Of a stretch of DNA of 64,000 nucleotides, positions 9,510 through 18,300 are shown piece by piece. Position 1 is the first letter of the stretch. Every line of letters starts with the position of its first letter. Source of the stretch: Maribacter litopenaei (GTDB taxonomy: Bacteria > Bacteroidota > Bacteroidia > Flavobacteriales > Flavobacteriaceae); contig NZ_CP104205.1 of NCBI RefSeq assembly GCF_025244665.1, positions 806,001-870,000 on the forward strand. The letters run 5' to 3'. Both the position numbers and the translations under genes were made by a program. The notes beneath the pieces are model-generated. The model saw nothing but the letters and a program-made list of their open reading frames with translations. It was not told the DNA's origin and did no database searches.

Positions 9510-10712
9510 ATGAAGTTCGGAATCATCAGAGAGCGTAAGAATCCCCCTGATCGCCGGGTAGTTTTGTCACCGGAAGCCTGCCAAAAAGTCGTGGGTACCT
9601 TCCCCAAGGCTCAGATTATTGTTGAACCTTCGCCCATCAGGGCATTTGATGATGCATCGTACAGACAATTGGGGATACCGGTGGAAAATTCCATGGAATT
9701 GTGTGATGTACTTTTGGGGGTCAAGGAAGTCCCAATTGATGCACTCATTCCCAACAAGAAATACTTTTTCTTTTCCCATACCATTAAAAAACAGCCTTAT
9801 AACCGGGATTTGTTGCGGGCAATTCTAGAAAAGAATATTGAGTTATATGATCATGAAGTTATAACCAATCCCAAAGAACAACGTTTGGTGGCATTTGGCC
9901 GCTATGCAGGTATTGTTGGAGCCTACAACGGATTCAGGGCATACGGACTAAAATATGATCTGTATGACTTGCCCAAAGCAAACTCATTACCTGACCAAAA
10001 AGCCTTGATTCATGAATTGAAAAATATCAAACTCCCCAATATTAAAGTATTGCTTACCGGAAGGGGCAGGGTAGGGAATGGGTCTCGCGAAATGTTGGAT
10101 GGAATGGGGATGCGAAGGGTGAACGTTTCCGAATACTTGGAGGAAGATTTTAACGAACCGGTCTATTGCCAAATAGATGCGGGCGAGTATAATAAGCGAA
10201 AGGATGGGGTACGTGGAAATAAGGCCAATTTTTTTGCCCATCCCGAAGAGTATAAATCCAACTTTTTCCGTTTCGCAAAGGTAACCGATTTCTACATTGC
10301 CGGACATTTTTATGGTCAAGGAGCCCCTTATTTATACACAAGGGAAGATGCCAAACATCCTGATTTTAAAATCAAGGTCGTAGCGGATGTTAGCTGTGAT
10401 ATTGACGGTCCAGTTGCTTCCACTATAAAACCTTCGACTATTGCAGACCCCATTTACGGTTACGACCCAAAAACGGAAAAGGAAACCGATTATCAAAATC
10501 CGAATGCCATTGCAGTCATGGCGGTAGATAACCTACCCTGTGAGTTACCAAGGGATGCCAGTGAAGGTTTCGGTGAGGCCTTTGTGAAAAACGTCATTCC
10601 TGCCTTTTTTAATGGTGATCAAGATGGGATTCTACAAAGGGCGCGCATGACTCAAGATGGGAAGCTAACGGAGCGATATAGTTATTTACAGGACTATGTG
10701 GATTGGAATTAA
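9510..10712 (+). CDS. Saccharopine dehydrogenase-like / alanine dehydrogenase-PNT family oxidoreductase
   Basis: NAD(P)-dependent enzyme of about 400 residues, related to lysine-forming saccharopine dehydrogenase and alanine dehydrogenase. The N-terminal domain has FGIIRERKNPPDRRVVLSP, the substrate-side signature of the family (R-E-x-K-x-P-P-D-x-R-V). A nucleotide-binding fold follows with LLTGRGRVGNGSREML near residue 180. The start MKFGIIRER at 9510 fits the family; the same frame is open farther upstream but that part has no similarity and overlaps the structured element. Intact. Its stop overlaps by 4 bases the end of the convergent PHP gene. Substrate is not certain; lysine metabolism is the usual assignment. 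Confidence 0.8.
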   Translation: MKFGIIRERKNPPDRRVVLSPEACQKVVGTFPKAQIIVEPSPIRAFDDASYRQLGIPVENSMELCDVLLGVKEVPIDALIPNKKYFFFSHTIKKQPYNRDLLRAILEKNIELYDHEVITNPKEQRLVAFGRYAGIVGAYNGFRAYGLKYDLYDLPKANSLPDQKALIHELKNIKLPNIKVLLTGRGRVGNGSREMLDGMGMRRVNVSEYLEEDFNEPVYCQIDAGEYNKRKDGVRGNKANFFAHPEEYKSNFFRFAKVTDFYIAGHFYGQGAPYLYTREDAKHPDFKIKVVADVSCDIDGPVASTIKPSTIADPIYGYDPKTEKETDYQNPNAIAVMAVDNLPCELPRDASEGFGEAFVKNVIPAFFNGDQDGILQRARMTQDGKLTERYSYLQDYVDWN

Positions 10713-11823
10713 TTATCAGGATTTACCATCCAAGTAACTACTGGTTGTGTTTCAGGGGCCACAAAACAGCCCAAGGCCCTTAGTTTTAGTTCCACAGATG
10801 TCTTTCTTTGCAATGTTTTTAGGTGCAGGGTTTTCGTTTGTCCCGCTTCAATTTCAAAAACCGGAGAACTATCATAGAATGTGTACTCCGAATCATTTTG
10901 AAATAAAAGGTCGCTACTGGTGACATTTTTTAGGGTAATTTGTAATACATTACTTTCCTCTGCATACTTTGCCGATTCCACCTTGATACTTGCCTCCAAA
11001 AGTGGCATCATATACATCGCTTTACCGACCCATAAATCGTTGTAAATGGCCACGGTCCTACCGGCGAAAAGGGCTTCCTTTATGGAGGGAAGGCTCTTTT
11101 CCTTGGCAAAAACTAAGGTAATAGGGCGGTGATTCCCTTTTTCAGTATAGTCCCAATCAATAAGCCCATGGACATCGCTGGTTCCCATAATGGTTAGGTT
11201 TTTTGAGAGGGCCAAGGCTAAGGATTCCTCCGCGTAATCGGTAAAGTTAATAACCTCGATACCATGAAGTTCGCCATTTTTAATGCGTTCTTTTTGAAAG
11301 TCGCTGAGAATAGGGTTTCCATCAGGGTTTTGGGCGTACCAGGCAGGATGATTCCGAATACAAAGGCTCCTTGTTTTTTTGCTTCCGTAAAGGCATCGGC
11401 TGCCTTTTCTTGTAAGATAGGATTGGCATCGTCTATAAAAACAGCGTTATTATGGCCCATGGGAGCACTACGTGTAATTTCGGAACCATGTACGATCAAG
11501 AGATCATAGTCCGCAGCCTCCTTTAAGGCTATTTCATAGGAACGGTTTCTATCCGGATGCGGAATATCCTGTGAATGTGGTTGGTATTCCAAATGTTCCG
11601 TAAGGGAAATTACATCCAGATTATCCCTAAGGGCTTCCTGAACCCGGATGTTGGGCCATACATTGCCATCGGAAAATACGGTATGCATATGCAAGTCGGT
11701 CTTGATGCTTTTATATCCAGGAATATCCGGAAAAGTCAAGGGTCTAGAACTACGATGTGTGTGCTCTTGTCCGACTAATAAAATGGTGAAAAATAAAAAA
11801 AAGAAAGGGATGATACTTTTCAT
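10709..11823 (-). CDS. Exported PHP-domain phosphoesterase
   Basis: Metal-dependent hydrolase of the polymerase-and-histidinol-phosphatase superfamily. A signal peptide (KSIIPFFFLFFTILLVGQ) precedes the metal-binding motif TDLHMHTVFSDG, then ISLTEHLEY, a conserved HGSEIT, and later GTSDVHGLIDWD, all typical PHP metal ligands. A break at 11354-11357 (CCGA for CCAGA) splits it; repair gives FVFWNHPAWYAQNPDG and an uninterrupted path to the stop, about 370 residues. The ATG at 11823 is preferred because it starts the signal peptide. It stands alone. Substrate unknown; a periplasmic phosphoesterase is likely. Confidence 0.82.
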
Positions 11824-11913
11824 AATCAAGGAGTTTGCTCAAATGTACGTGTTGGTCACATTAAAAATAATATTCTAAATTTAAGAAAAAGTAAAATCAG
11901 GTTTTAATAAGCT

Positions 11914-12294
11914 ATGAATCCGGCCGAGAATTATATTTTGAACCAACCCGAAACATTCCGAAGCATTTTGCTCCACGTAAAGGCTGTGGTTGAACATACT
12001 ATACCAGATGCCTCCATGAAGTATAAATGGCGCATCCCTTGTTTTTATATCGATAAAACCCCTCTGTGCTATTTAAACGTTTCTCATAAAAAAGGATATG
12101 TAGATGTTGGGTTTTGGAACTCTGCCCATTTGACGAAACACCTCGATAAAATGGTTTCCGAAAAAAGAAAAGTTGTTAAATCCCTTAGATATACCTCTCT
12201 AGAAGAAATTGATGACATAATCCTATGTCAGGTATTGCTAGAGGCCCAATCCTTAAAAAGTAAAGGCTTTTATAGAAAAGAGGATATTGCTTAA
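11914..12294 (+). CDS. DUF1801 (YdhG-like) protein
   Basis: A 126-residue cytosolic protein with the DUF1801 pattern: helices around FRSILLHVKAVVEHTIPDASMKYKW, the strand pair IPCFYIDKTPLCYLNVSHKKGYVDVGFW and a basic C-terminal region. The fold is known structurally in this family but no reaction is established. Intact. Its stop overlaps the convergent kdsA stop by 4 bases. Confidence 0.8.
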   Translation: MNPAENYILNQPETFRSILLHVKAVVEHTIPDASMKYKWRIPCFYIDKTPLCYLNVSHKKGYVDVGFWNSAHLTKHLDKMVSEKRKVVKSLRYTSLEEIDDIILCQVLLEAQSLKSKGFYRKEDIA

Positions 12295-13109
12295 AACGAA
12301 TTCACCACCTTTCTCAGGGCCACTAAGTCCGTCAATAATTTTTCCATCAAGCTTAAATCAAGCATATTGGCACCATCACTTTTGGCATTGGCAGGGTCAA
12401 AATGGGTTTCAATAAAAAGACCGTCAACTCCAGCGGCTATTCCCGCACGGGCCATGGTACTTATCAAGGCGGGTCTTCCACCGGTAACCCCTGAGGATTG
12501 GTTGGGCTGTTGAAGCGAGTGGGTGACGTCCAATACCACCGGTGCATATTGTTTCATAGTTGGTACTCCCCTAAAATCTACGATCATATCCTGGTATCCG
12601 AACATAGTACCACGATCGGTGATGATGGCTTGTTCATTGCCAGTTTCAGTAACCTTGTTAACGGCATGTTTCATACTTTCCGGACTCATAAACTGTCCCT
12701 TTTTAATATTGACCGTTTTTCCGGTTTCCGCCGCTGCAACGACCAAATCGGTTTGCCGAGCCAAGAAAGCAGGGATTTGTAAAACGTCCACATATTCGGC
12801 TGCCATAGCGGCATCCTGTTCCGTATGAATGTCCGTAATAGTAGGAATCTTAAAAGTTTCCGATACCTTTCTCAGAATTTTAAGTGCCTTTTCGTCCCCA
12901 ATTCCGGTAAAGGAATCCAATCTGCTGCGGTTCGCTTTTTTAAAGCTCCCCTTAAAAACGTAGGGAATTTTAAGGCTATCGGTTATTTTTACGATATGTT
13001 CCGCGATACGCAGGGCCATTTCTTCTCCTTCAATTGCACAAGGCCCTGAGAGCAAAAAGAAATTATTGGAATCTGTATGTTTTATTTGGGAAATCTTGGA
13101 CAAATCCAT
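12291..13109 (-). CDS. kdsA: 3-deoxy-8-phosphooctulonate (KDO-8-P) synthase
   Basis: Joins phosphoenolpyruvate to arabinose 5-phosphate to give KDO-8-phosphate for lipopolysaccharide. Full length at 272 residues and intact. Family motifs are clear: LSGPCAIEGEEMALRIAEH, FKGSFKKANRSRLDSFTG, the TDIHTEQDAA strand, NIKKGQFMSPESM and the C-terminal GLFIETHFDPANAKSDGANML. It is a single gene, convergent with the DUF1801 gene. Function is confident from full-length similarity to the family. Confidence 0.95.
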   Translation of the reverse strand: MDLSKISQIKHTDSNNFFLLSGPCAIEGEEMALRIAEHIVKITDSLKIPYVFKGSFKKANRSRLDSFTGIGDEKALKILRKVSETFKIPTITDIHTEQDAAMAAEYVDVLQIPAFLARQTDLVVAAAETGKTVNIKKGQFMSPESMKHAVNKVTETGNEQAIITDRGTMFGYQDMIVDFRGVPTMKQYAPVVLDVTHSLQQPNQSSGVTGGRPALISTMARAGIAAGVDGLFIETHFDPANAKSDGANMLDLSLMEKLLTDLVALRKVVNSF

Positions 13110-13185
13110 CTTATAAATTTTTCCTAAAGATAGTACTATTCCTTGGTTTTGTTTTTAGATTTAGTCACAACAACCATCAATCAAC

Positions 13186-13767
13186 ATGAACAAAATTATC
13201 TTTCTATTCCTAATTTTAGTGGGCCTAACGGCGCAATCGCAAAGTTACGGGGTCACTGAGAAGGGTTTCGGTATCGTCAATCCGGAACGGCATCAATTTA
13301 AGTTTGATTTGTTTTCCCCGGGAATATCCTATGAACTGGGAATCATTAAAAATGTAAGCGCCTCGGGAGGATTGGGATTGGGCTATGCTACCTATGAAGA
13401 AGGGTATGCGGTTGGGGTAACCTTACATACAAGGGTTAGATATTACCATAATTTTAATAGAAGGATACGAAATAATAAAAATGTTTCGGGAAACTCCGGA
13501 GATTATTTCGCCGCTGCCCGAAGCATCTTTTTCTCTCAAGGCAGACTGGCCACCAATATTGAGGGACCGAACGATTTTAATTTGGGAGTGTACGGTCCGG
13601 TGTACGGCATCCAACGGACCTACCCCAAAGGTTTTAATTTCAATGTAGAGCTGGGGGCAGTTTATTATAGGGGAGATGGGGTTCCCAATGGTTATGGGCC
13701 TTTGGTGAACTTTACATTCGGTTGGGTGGCCACTAAAAGAAAATCTAGTAAACCTGTTTTTGATTAA
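13186..13767 (+). CDS. Exported outer-membrane beta-barrel-like protein
   Basis: A 193-residue protein with a clear signal peptide (NKIIFLFLILVGLTAQSQS). The mature part alternates hydrophobic and polar residues with many glycines and tyrosines (ASGGLGLGYATYEEGY, FNVELGAVYYRGDG) and ends in an aromatic strand, as in small outer-membrane barrels. I do not recognise a named family. Intact, single gene. Confidence 0.72.
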   Translation: MNKIIFLFLILVGLTAQSQSYGVTEKGFGIVNPERHQFKFDLFSPGISYELGIIKNVSASGGLGLGYATYEEGYAVGVTLHTRVRYYHNFNRRIRNNKNVSGNSGDYFAAARSIFFSQGRLATNIEGPNDFNLGVYGPVYGIQRTYPKGFNFNVELGAVYYRGDGVPNGYGPLVNFTFGWVATKRKSSKPVFD

Positions 13768-13905
13768 TTCCTGTTCTTATTCCTGGTAATTAGAATAATT
13801 AATGTAATCTGAAAAATATTCTTTGGATTTTTCCAGGGTAAAACCTCCTCAAAATCAATAAGATAAAAATAACATTTGTTTGGTCATAGCAAAGGAAATT
13901 AAGAC

Positions 13906-13913
13906 TATCTTTG
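13906..13913 (+). promoter_or_regulatory. Likely -7 box of the typA promoter
   Basis: TATCTTTG matches the Bacteroidota -7 consensus TAnnTTTG. It lies 20 bases before the typA start, with a TTTG at 13879-13882 as a candidate upstream element at slightly long spacing. Confidence 0.55.
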
Positions 13914-13933
13914 CGCGCTTAAAATAAGGCCTT

Positions 13934-15735
13934 ATGTCCAACACAAAAAATATTGCGATTATCGCACACGTAGACCACGGTAAGACCACCTTGGTAGATA
14001 AGATCATGTATCACTGTAGTTTATTTCGTGAAAACGAAAATGCTGGTGATTTAATTTTGGATAACAATGATCTAGAAAGGGAACGTGGTATTACCATTGT
14101 TTCCAAAAACGTTTCCGTTGTGTATAAGGACACAAAAATCAACATCATTGACACTCCTGGCCACGCAGATTTTGGAGGGGAAGTAGAACGCGTATTGAAC
14201 ATGGCAGATGGTGTGTTGTTGTTGGTTGATGCCTTTGAGGGGCCTATGCCGCAGACCCGTTTCGTACTACAAAAGGCCATTGATTTAGGATTAAAACCAT
14301 GTGTAGTCATTAATAAGGTGGATAAGGAAAACTGTACACCAGAAGAGGTTCATGAAAAGGTTTTTGACTTGATGTTCGAATTGGGGGCCGAAGAATGGCA
14401 GTTAGATTTTCCAACAGTTTATGGTTCGGCCAAACAGAATTGGATGAGCGAGGATTGGCAGCAACAAACAGATTCTATTGAGCCATTATTAGATATGGTT
14501 ATAGAGCATATACCTTCATTTGATCCAAAAGAAGGAAATACACAGATGTTGATTACCTCCTTGGATTTTTCCTCCTTTACAGGGAGAATTGCTATTGGTA
14601 GATTGCAGCGCGGAACATTGAAAGAAGGTCAACCTGTATCTTTGGTCAAAAGAAATGGTAATATCGTAAAATCTAGGATAAAGGAGCTTTTTACATTTGA
14701 AGGCTTGGGCCGTAAAAAGGTACAGACAGTTGAAGCTGGCGATATTTGTGCTGTGGTAGGAGTGGAAGGATTTGAAATAGGTGATACTGTGGCAGACTTT
14801 GAAAATCCGGAAGGATTGAAAACCATTGCCATAGATGAACCTACTATGAGCATGCTCTTCACCATTAACGATAGTCCGTTTTTTGGAAAGGATGGTAAGT
14901 TCGTTACCTCTCGCCATATAAAGGAGCGTTTGGAGCGCGAGTTGGAGAAAAACTTGGCATTGCGCGTAAATGAAACGGATAGTGCAGATAAGTTTTTGGT
15001 TTTTGGTCGTGGGGTACTTCATTTATCCGTGTTGATAGAGACCATGAGAAGGGAAGGATACGAACTTCAAATAGGACAGCCACAGGTAATCATAAAGGAG
15101 ATTGATGGTGTAAAATGTGAGCCTATTGAATATTTGACCATAGATTTGCCGAGAGGAAGTTTCAGGTAAGGCCGTTGAGATGGTTTCTATCCGTAAGGGA
15201 GAAATGACCAGTATGGAGGCCAAAGGGGACAGAATGATCTGTGAGTTCCAAATACCTTCAAGGGGAATCATCGGTTTGCGAAATCAATTGTTGACGGCAA
15301 CTGCAGGTGAGGCGATTATGGCACACCGGTTTTTGGAATATCAGCCTATGAAGGGGGATATACCTCAGCGTCAGAATGGTTCTTTGGTTTCTATGGAAAC
15401 AGGTAAAGCAATACCCTATTCAATTGATAAATTACAGGAGCGTGGTAAGTTCTTTGTGGATCCGGGAGAGGATATATATGAAGGCCAAGTTATTGGTGAA
15501 AACTCCGAGAGGGGATGATATGACGGTTAACATTACCAAGACTAAAAAACTGTCCAACGTTCGTTCTTCCGGAGCCGATGAGAAGGCGAAAATAGTTCCG
15601 GCCATTAAATTCTCCTTGGAGGAGGCATTGGAATACATTCAAAAAGACGAGTATGTAGAGGTGACTCCAAAACACCTTAGATTACGGAAAATTTTCTTAA
15701 CAGAAAATGATCGTAAGCGTAATAAAATAGCTTAA
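13934..15735 (+). CDS. typA: Ribosome-associated GTPase TypA/BipA
   Basis: Translational GTPase that binds the ribosome and helps assembly and stress growth. Motifs: P-loop [10 protein letters not shown], switch [20 protein letters not shown] for guanine recognition, then the EF-G-like domains and the TypA-specific C-terminal part ([18 protein letters not shown]). About 600 residues after repair. Two breaks, both CCGAGA for CCAGA: 15149-15154 (restores [20 protein letters not shown]) and 15505-15510 (restores GENSRGDDMTV). Single gene with its own promoter and a terminator directly after. Since the sequence reads well on both sides, loss of function is unlikely. Confidence 0.95.
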
Positions 15736-15741
15736 TTGAAG

Positions 15742-15766
15742 GTCCTGATTTTTTCAGGGCTTTTTT
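15742..15766 (+). terminator. Terminator after typA
   Basis: Stem GTCCTGA / TCAGGGC (one G-T pair) with a T-loop, followed by TTTTTTATTT. The spacer from here to 16026 is A/T-rich with no gene I can support. Confidence 0.7.
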
Positions 15767-16026
15767 ATTTCGTTTTGTCAAAGTCGGAAAAACCCAAAAT
15801 TTCTCTTTGAAGTGGGATTTCTAATTGATTGCACTTTATTTCCCATTGCCAAACTATTAATTTTTTAATAGGTTTTTTTCTATTCATGAATATAATGAAC
15901 TTGATAAATATCAGTTTCACAATTATTTGTTGAACCTTAACTTTCCTTTAAGCCTACCTAGTTTTTTTTCCTAATTTGAAGTCTCATAATGACTTAAACT
16001 AACTAACAAACTCAACGAGAACCAAT

Positions 16027-16815
16027 ATGCAATTAAAAGGAAAAAGAGTACTCATTACAGGGGGTACAAGGGGGATAGGTAGATGTATGATACAAGAACT
16101 GATTGATCAGGGCGTATCGCACATAGGCATTATTGCAAGAGATAAAAAAAGTCTTAAGGAATTGTCCGAAGGGTATCCTGAAGTTAAATTCATTCGTATT
16201 GCAGGGGATGTGGCCAATATTGACATTCTTAGGGAGGCGGCAGCCAGGATTGAGGATAAATGGGGTTATTTGGACGTGTTGATCAATAATGCTGGAATAG
16301 TATCGGCCGGACCAACTGAAGAGTTGCTAGACGAGGATATTTATGACCAGGTCGCGGTGAATTATACTGCGATTTTACTCTTGACCAAATACTGTATTCC
16401 TTTATTGAAAAATGCTGAAGAAAGTGCTATACTCAATATTTCATCGGGATTAGGATTAATAGGAATGCCGTTCTATTCTGTTTACGGAAGTACCAAAGCA
16501 GCCGTTCGGCAGTTTTCAGATTCTATGAGAAGGGAGTTAGCTCCTTTTAATATATCTGTTACCTGCTCCTTTCCAACTGCAACGGATACGGATATGATGC
16601 AAAAATTTGAGGGTGTGGAAATGGACACTCCAGAGTATGTTGCCAAAAAATCAATCGAGGGACTTGTCAACAAAGAGCTCCATGTTATTTTTGGTGGTGA
16701 ACAACGGATTAAGGATGTGGAGATGAATTTTTCTGACCCTAAAAAGTTTGACGCCCAGGTTGCCAAAACCTATGACCAATTTAAACAATCAAGTGAGGGA
16801 CATAAAGCCATGTAG
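16027..16815 (+). CDS. Short-chain dehydrogenase/reductase
   Basis: Classical SDR of 262 residues. It has the cofactor motif TGGTRGIG near residue 12, the NNAG motif (VLINNAGIV), the catalytic serine (ILNISSG) and the YGSTK version of the YxxxK motif. Residues after the glycine motif do not settle NADH versus NADPH. The substrate is unknown. Intact and apparently monocistronic, ending 37 bases before the convergent polyphosphate glucokinase gene. Confidence 0.88.
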   Translation: MQLKGKRVLITGGTRGIGRCMIQELIDQGVSHIGIIARDKKSLKELSEGYPEVKFIRIAGDVANIDILREAAARIEDKWGYLDVLINNAGIVSAGPTEELLDEDIYDQVAVNYTAILLLTKYCIPLLKNAEESAILNISSGLGLIGMPFYSVYGSTKAAVRQFSDSMRRELAPFNISVTCSFPTATDTDMMQKFEGVEMDTPEYVAKKSIEGLVNKELHVIFGGEQRIKDVEMNFSDPKKFDAQVAKTYDQFKQSSEGHKAM

Positions 16816-16852
16816 TGCCACGGCCCTTTTTTATATTTGTCGTCCTACTTTT

Positions 16853-17602
16853 TTACACTTTGGGTGCCTTATGCATACTTGCCACGGCCGCTCCAATAAT
16901 ACCGGCATGGTTTTGTAATTCTGCAGGTATTACGGGAGTTTCAATTGTAATTTTTTTCTTGAATTGTTTAAAGTCTTTGGAAGCGCCCCCTCCAAGAATA
17001 ATGAGGTCCGGGAAATGATGAGCTCCACATATTTCAAAAAAGTATTGAAGCGTTTCCCCCATTTTTTATAGGAAAGACCTTCTCGTTCCATGGCGCTGCC
17101 CGCTGCCCAAAGTTCTATCTTACTGTATTTCTTATAAGGAATTTGACCGAGCTCAAAATTGGGAATCAATTTTCCATTAAAAAAAGCCCCGCTACCCAAA
17201 CCGGTTCCAATCGTGATCATGACCACAAGTCCCTCTTTTTCTCGACCAACTCCATAGTTCATGGTGGCATAACCAGCAGCATCGGCATCATTGATGACCG
17301 TAAAATCCGAGACCTGTTTTTTTCTCCAGCAGCTCTTCCACATTAACACCTAACCAGCTAGGGTCTAAATTTCCGGGGGACTTACAAATACCTTTTTTTA
17401 TAATGGTAGGAAAGCCACAGCCTACTTTGCCCTTATAGTCGAAATGTTGCACTATTTCGGCAATGACATCGGACATGGCTTCAGGTGTTCTTGGTTTTGG
17501 AGTGGGGATACGAAACCTTTCGGTCAGCATTTCGCCAGTTTCCGAGTTCACCAATGCGCCTTTTATTCCAGAGCCACCTACATCAATACCTAGTAAAGTC
17601 AT
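16853..17602 (-). CDS. ppgK: Polyphosphate glucokinase (ROK family)
   Basis: Phosphorylates glucose using polyphosphate (often also ATP). The N-terminal phosphate motif is [16 protein letters not shown], followed by the DADAAGYA catalytic-base region and [13 protein letters not shown]. About 250 residues, the usual PpgK length and shorter than regulatory ROK proteins, which have an added DNA-binding domain. Two breaks: 17307-17312 (CCGAGA for CCAGA, restores [13 protein letters not shown]) and 17007-17012, where a CCCCAGA-type context reads CCCGGA (restores [14 protein letters not shown]). Convergent with the SDR gene. The assignment over plain glucokinase rests on length and overall pattern. 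Confidence 0.82.
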
Positions 17603-17696
17603 GTCGAAAATTTATAAGAGACCACAAAGAAACAAAAAAGATTCTTTTCCTAGAATTTTAGAGTCTACTACATTGTTTTGGCGAGAATTAGGGCCA

Positions 17697-17722
17697 TAAA
17701 AAAAGGATCGAAGTCCTTTTCC
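17697..17722 (-). terminator. Hairpin terminator after the 99-residue protein gene
   Basis: AAAAGGA (17701-17707) pairs with TCCTTTT (17714-17720). On the minus strand the hairpin ends in a run of T. Confidence 0.5.
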
Positions 17723-17741
17723 AATTGAACCAAAATTTAGG

Positions 17742-18041
17742 TTATTCCAGTAATTTAAGGCTAATGATGGTGTTGTACTCTATGTCATCATCCTCTCCCG
17801 TTTCAGAAGAAAATGTAATGCTAAAAAGTTTTCCAACAAGTGCTTCGTCCATTAAGTCAAAAGCCTCAGAGGCTTCTTCGGAAATGTCATGAAACTCTAA
17901 AATTTCCCCATTATCTCCAGTAAAATAATAGATACCGTCCTCATGCCTGTCATAGGTTCCACTTACGCGAACGGTATCTTGAAATACCTTTCCGCTCAGG
18001 GTGGTTGCAAACATGATGAAAGTGATTAAAAGTGTTTTCAT
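17742..18041 (-). CDS. Small exported protein of unknown function
   Basis: A 99-residue protein with a signal peptide (KTLLITFIMFATTLSGKVF) and a short acidic mature part (HEDGIYYFTGDNGEILEFHDISEE). I recognise no family. It stands alone; the roughly 260 bases from here to the next gene at 18301 are A/T-rich and show no clear feature. Confidence 0.68.
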   Translation of the reverse strand: MKTLLITFIMFATTLSGKVFQDTVRVSGTYDRHEDGIYYFTGDNGEILEFHDISEEASEAFDLMDEALVGKLFSITFSSETGEDDDIEYNTIISLKLLE

Positions 18042-18300
18042 TATGTATTTTCTTTTAGTTTTTTTCTAATTATTTTGATTTTTCCCATTTCTATGGAAGG
18101 TTTTAAATCAACACAAATGAATATATTTTTTTTGAATAACTAATTTTTAAAGAGTATTATTTTTAAATTTTCTTCAAGCATTTAAAATGCTGCTTTTTAG
18201 TTTAATAATTATGATTTAGTTCAACTGAAACCTTTTAGGTATTTTACTATGGAATTACTTTTGATACTACCTTTACGGTAGAAAAACTTAAATATTCTTT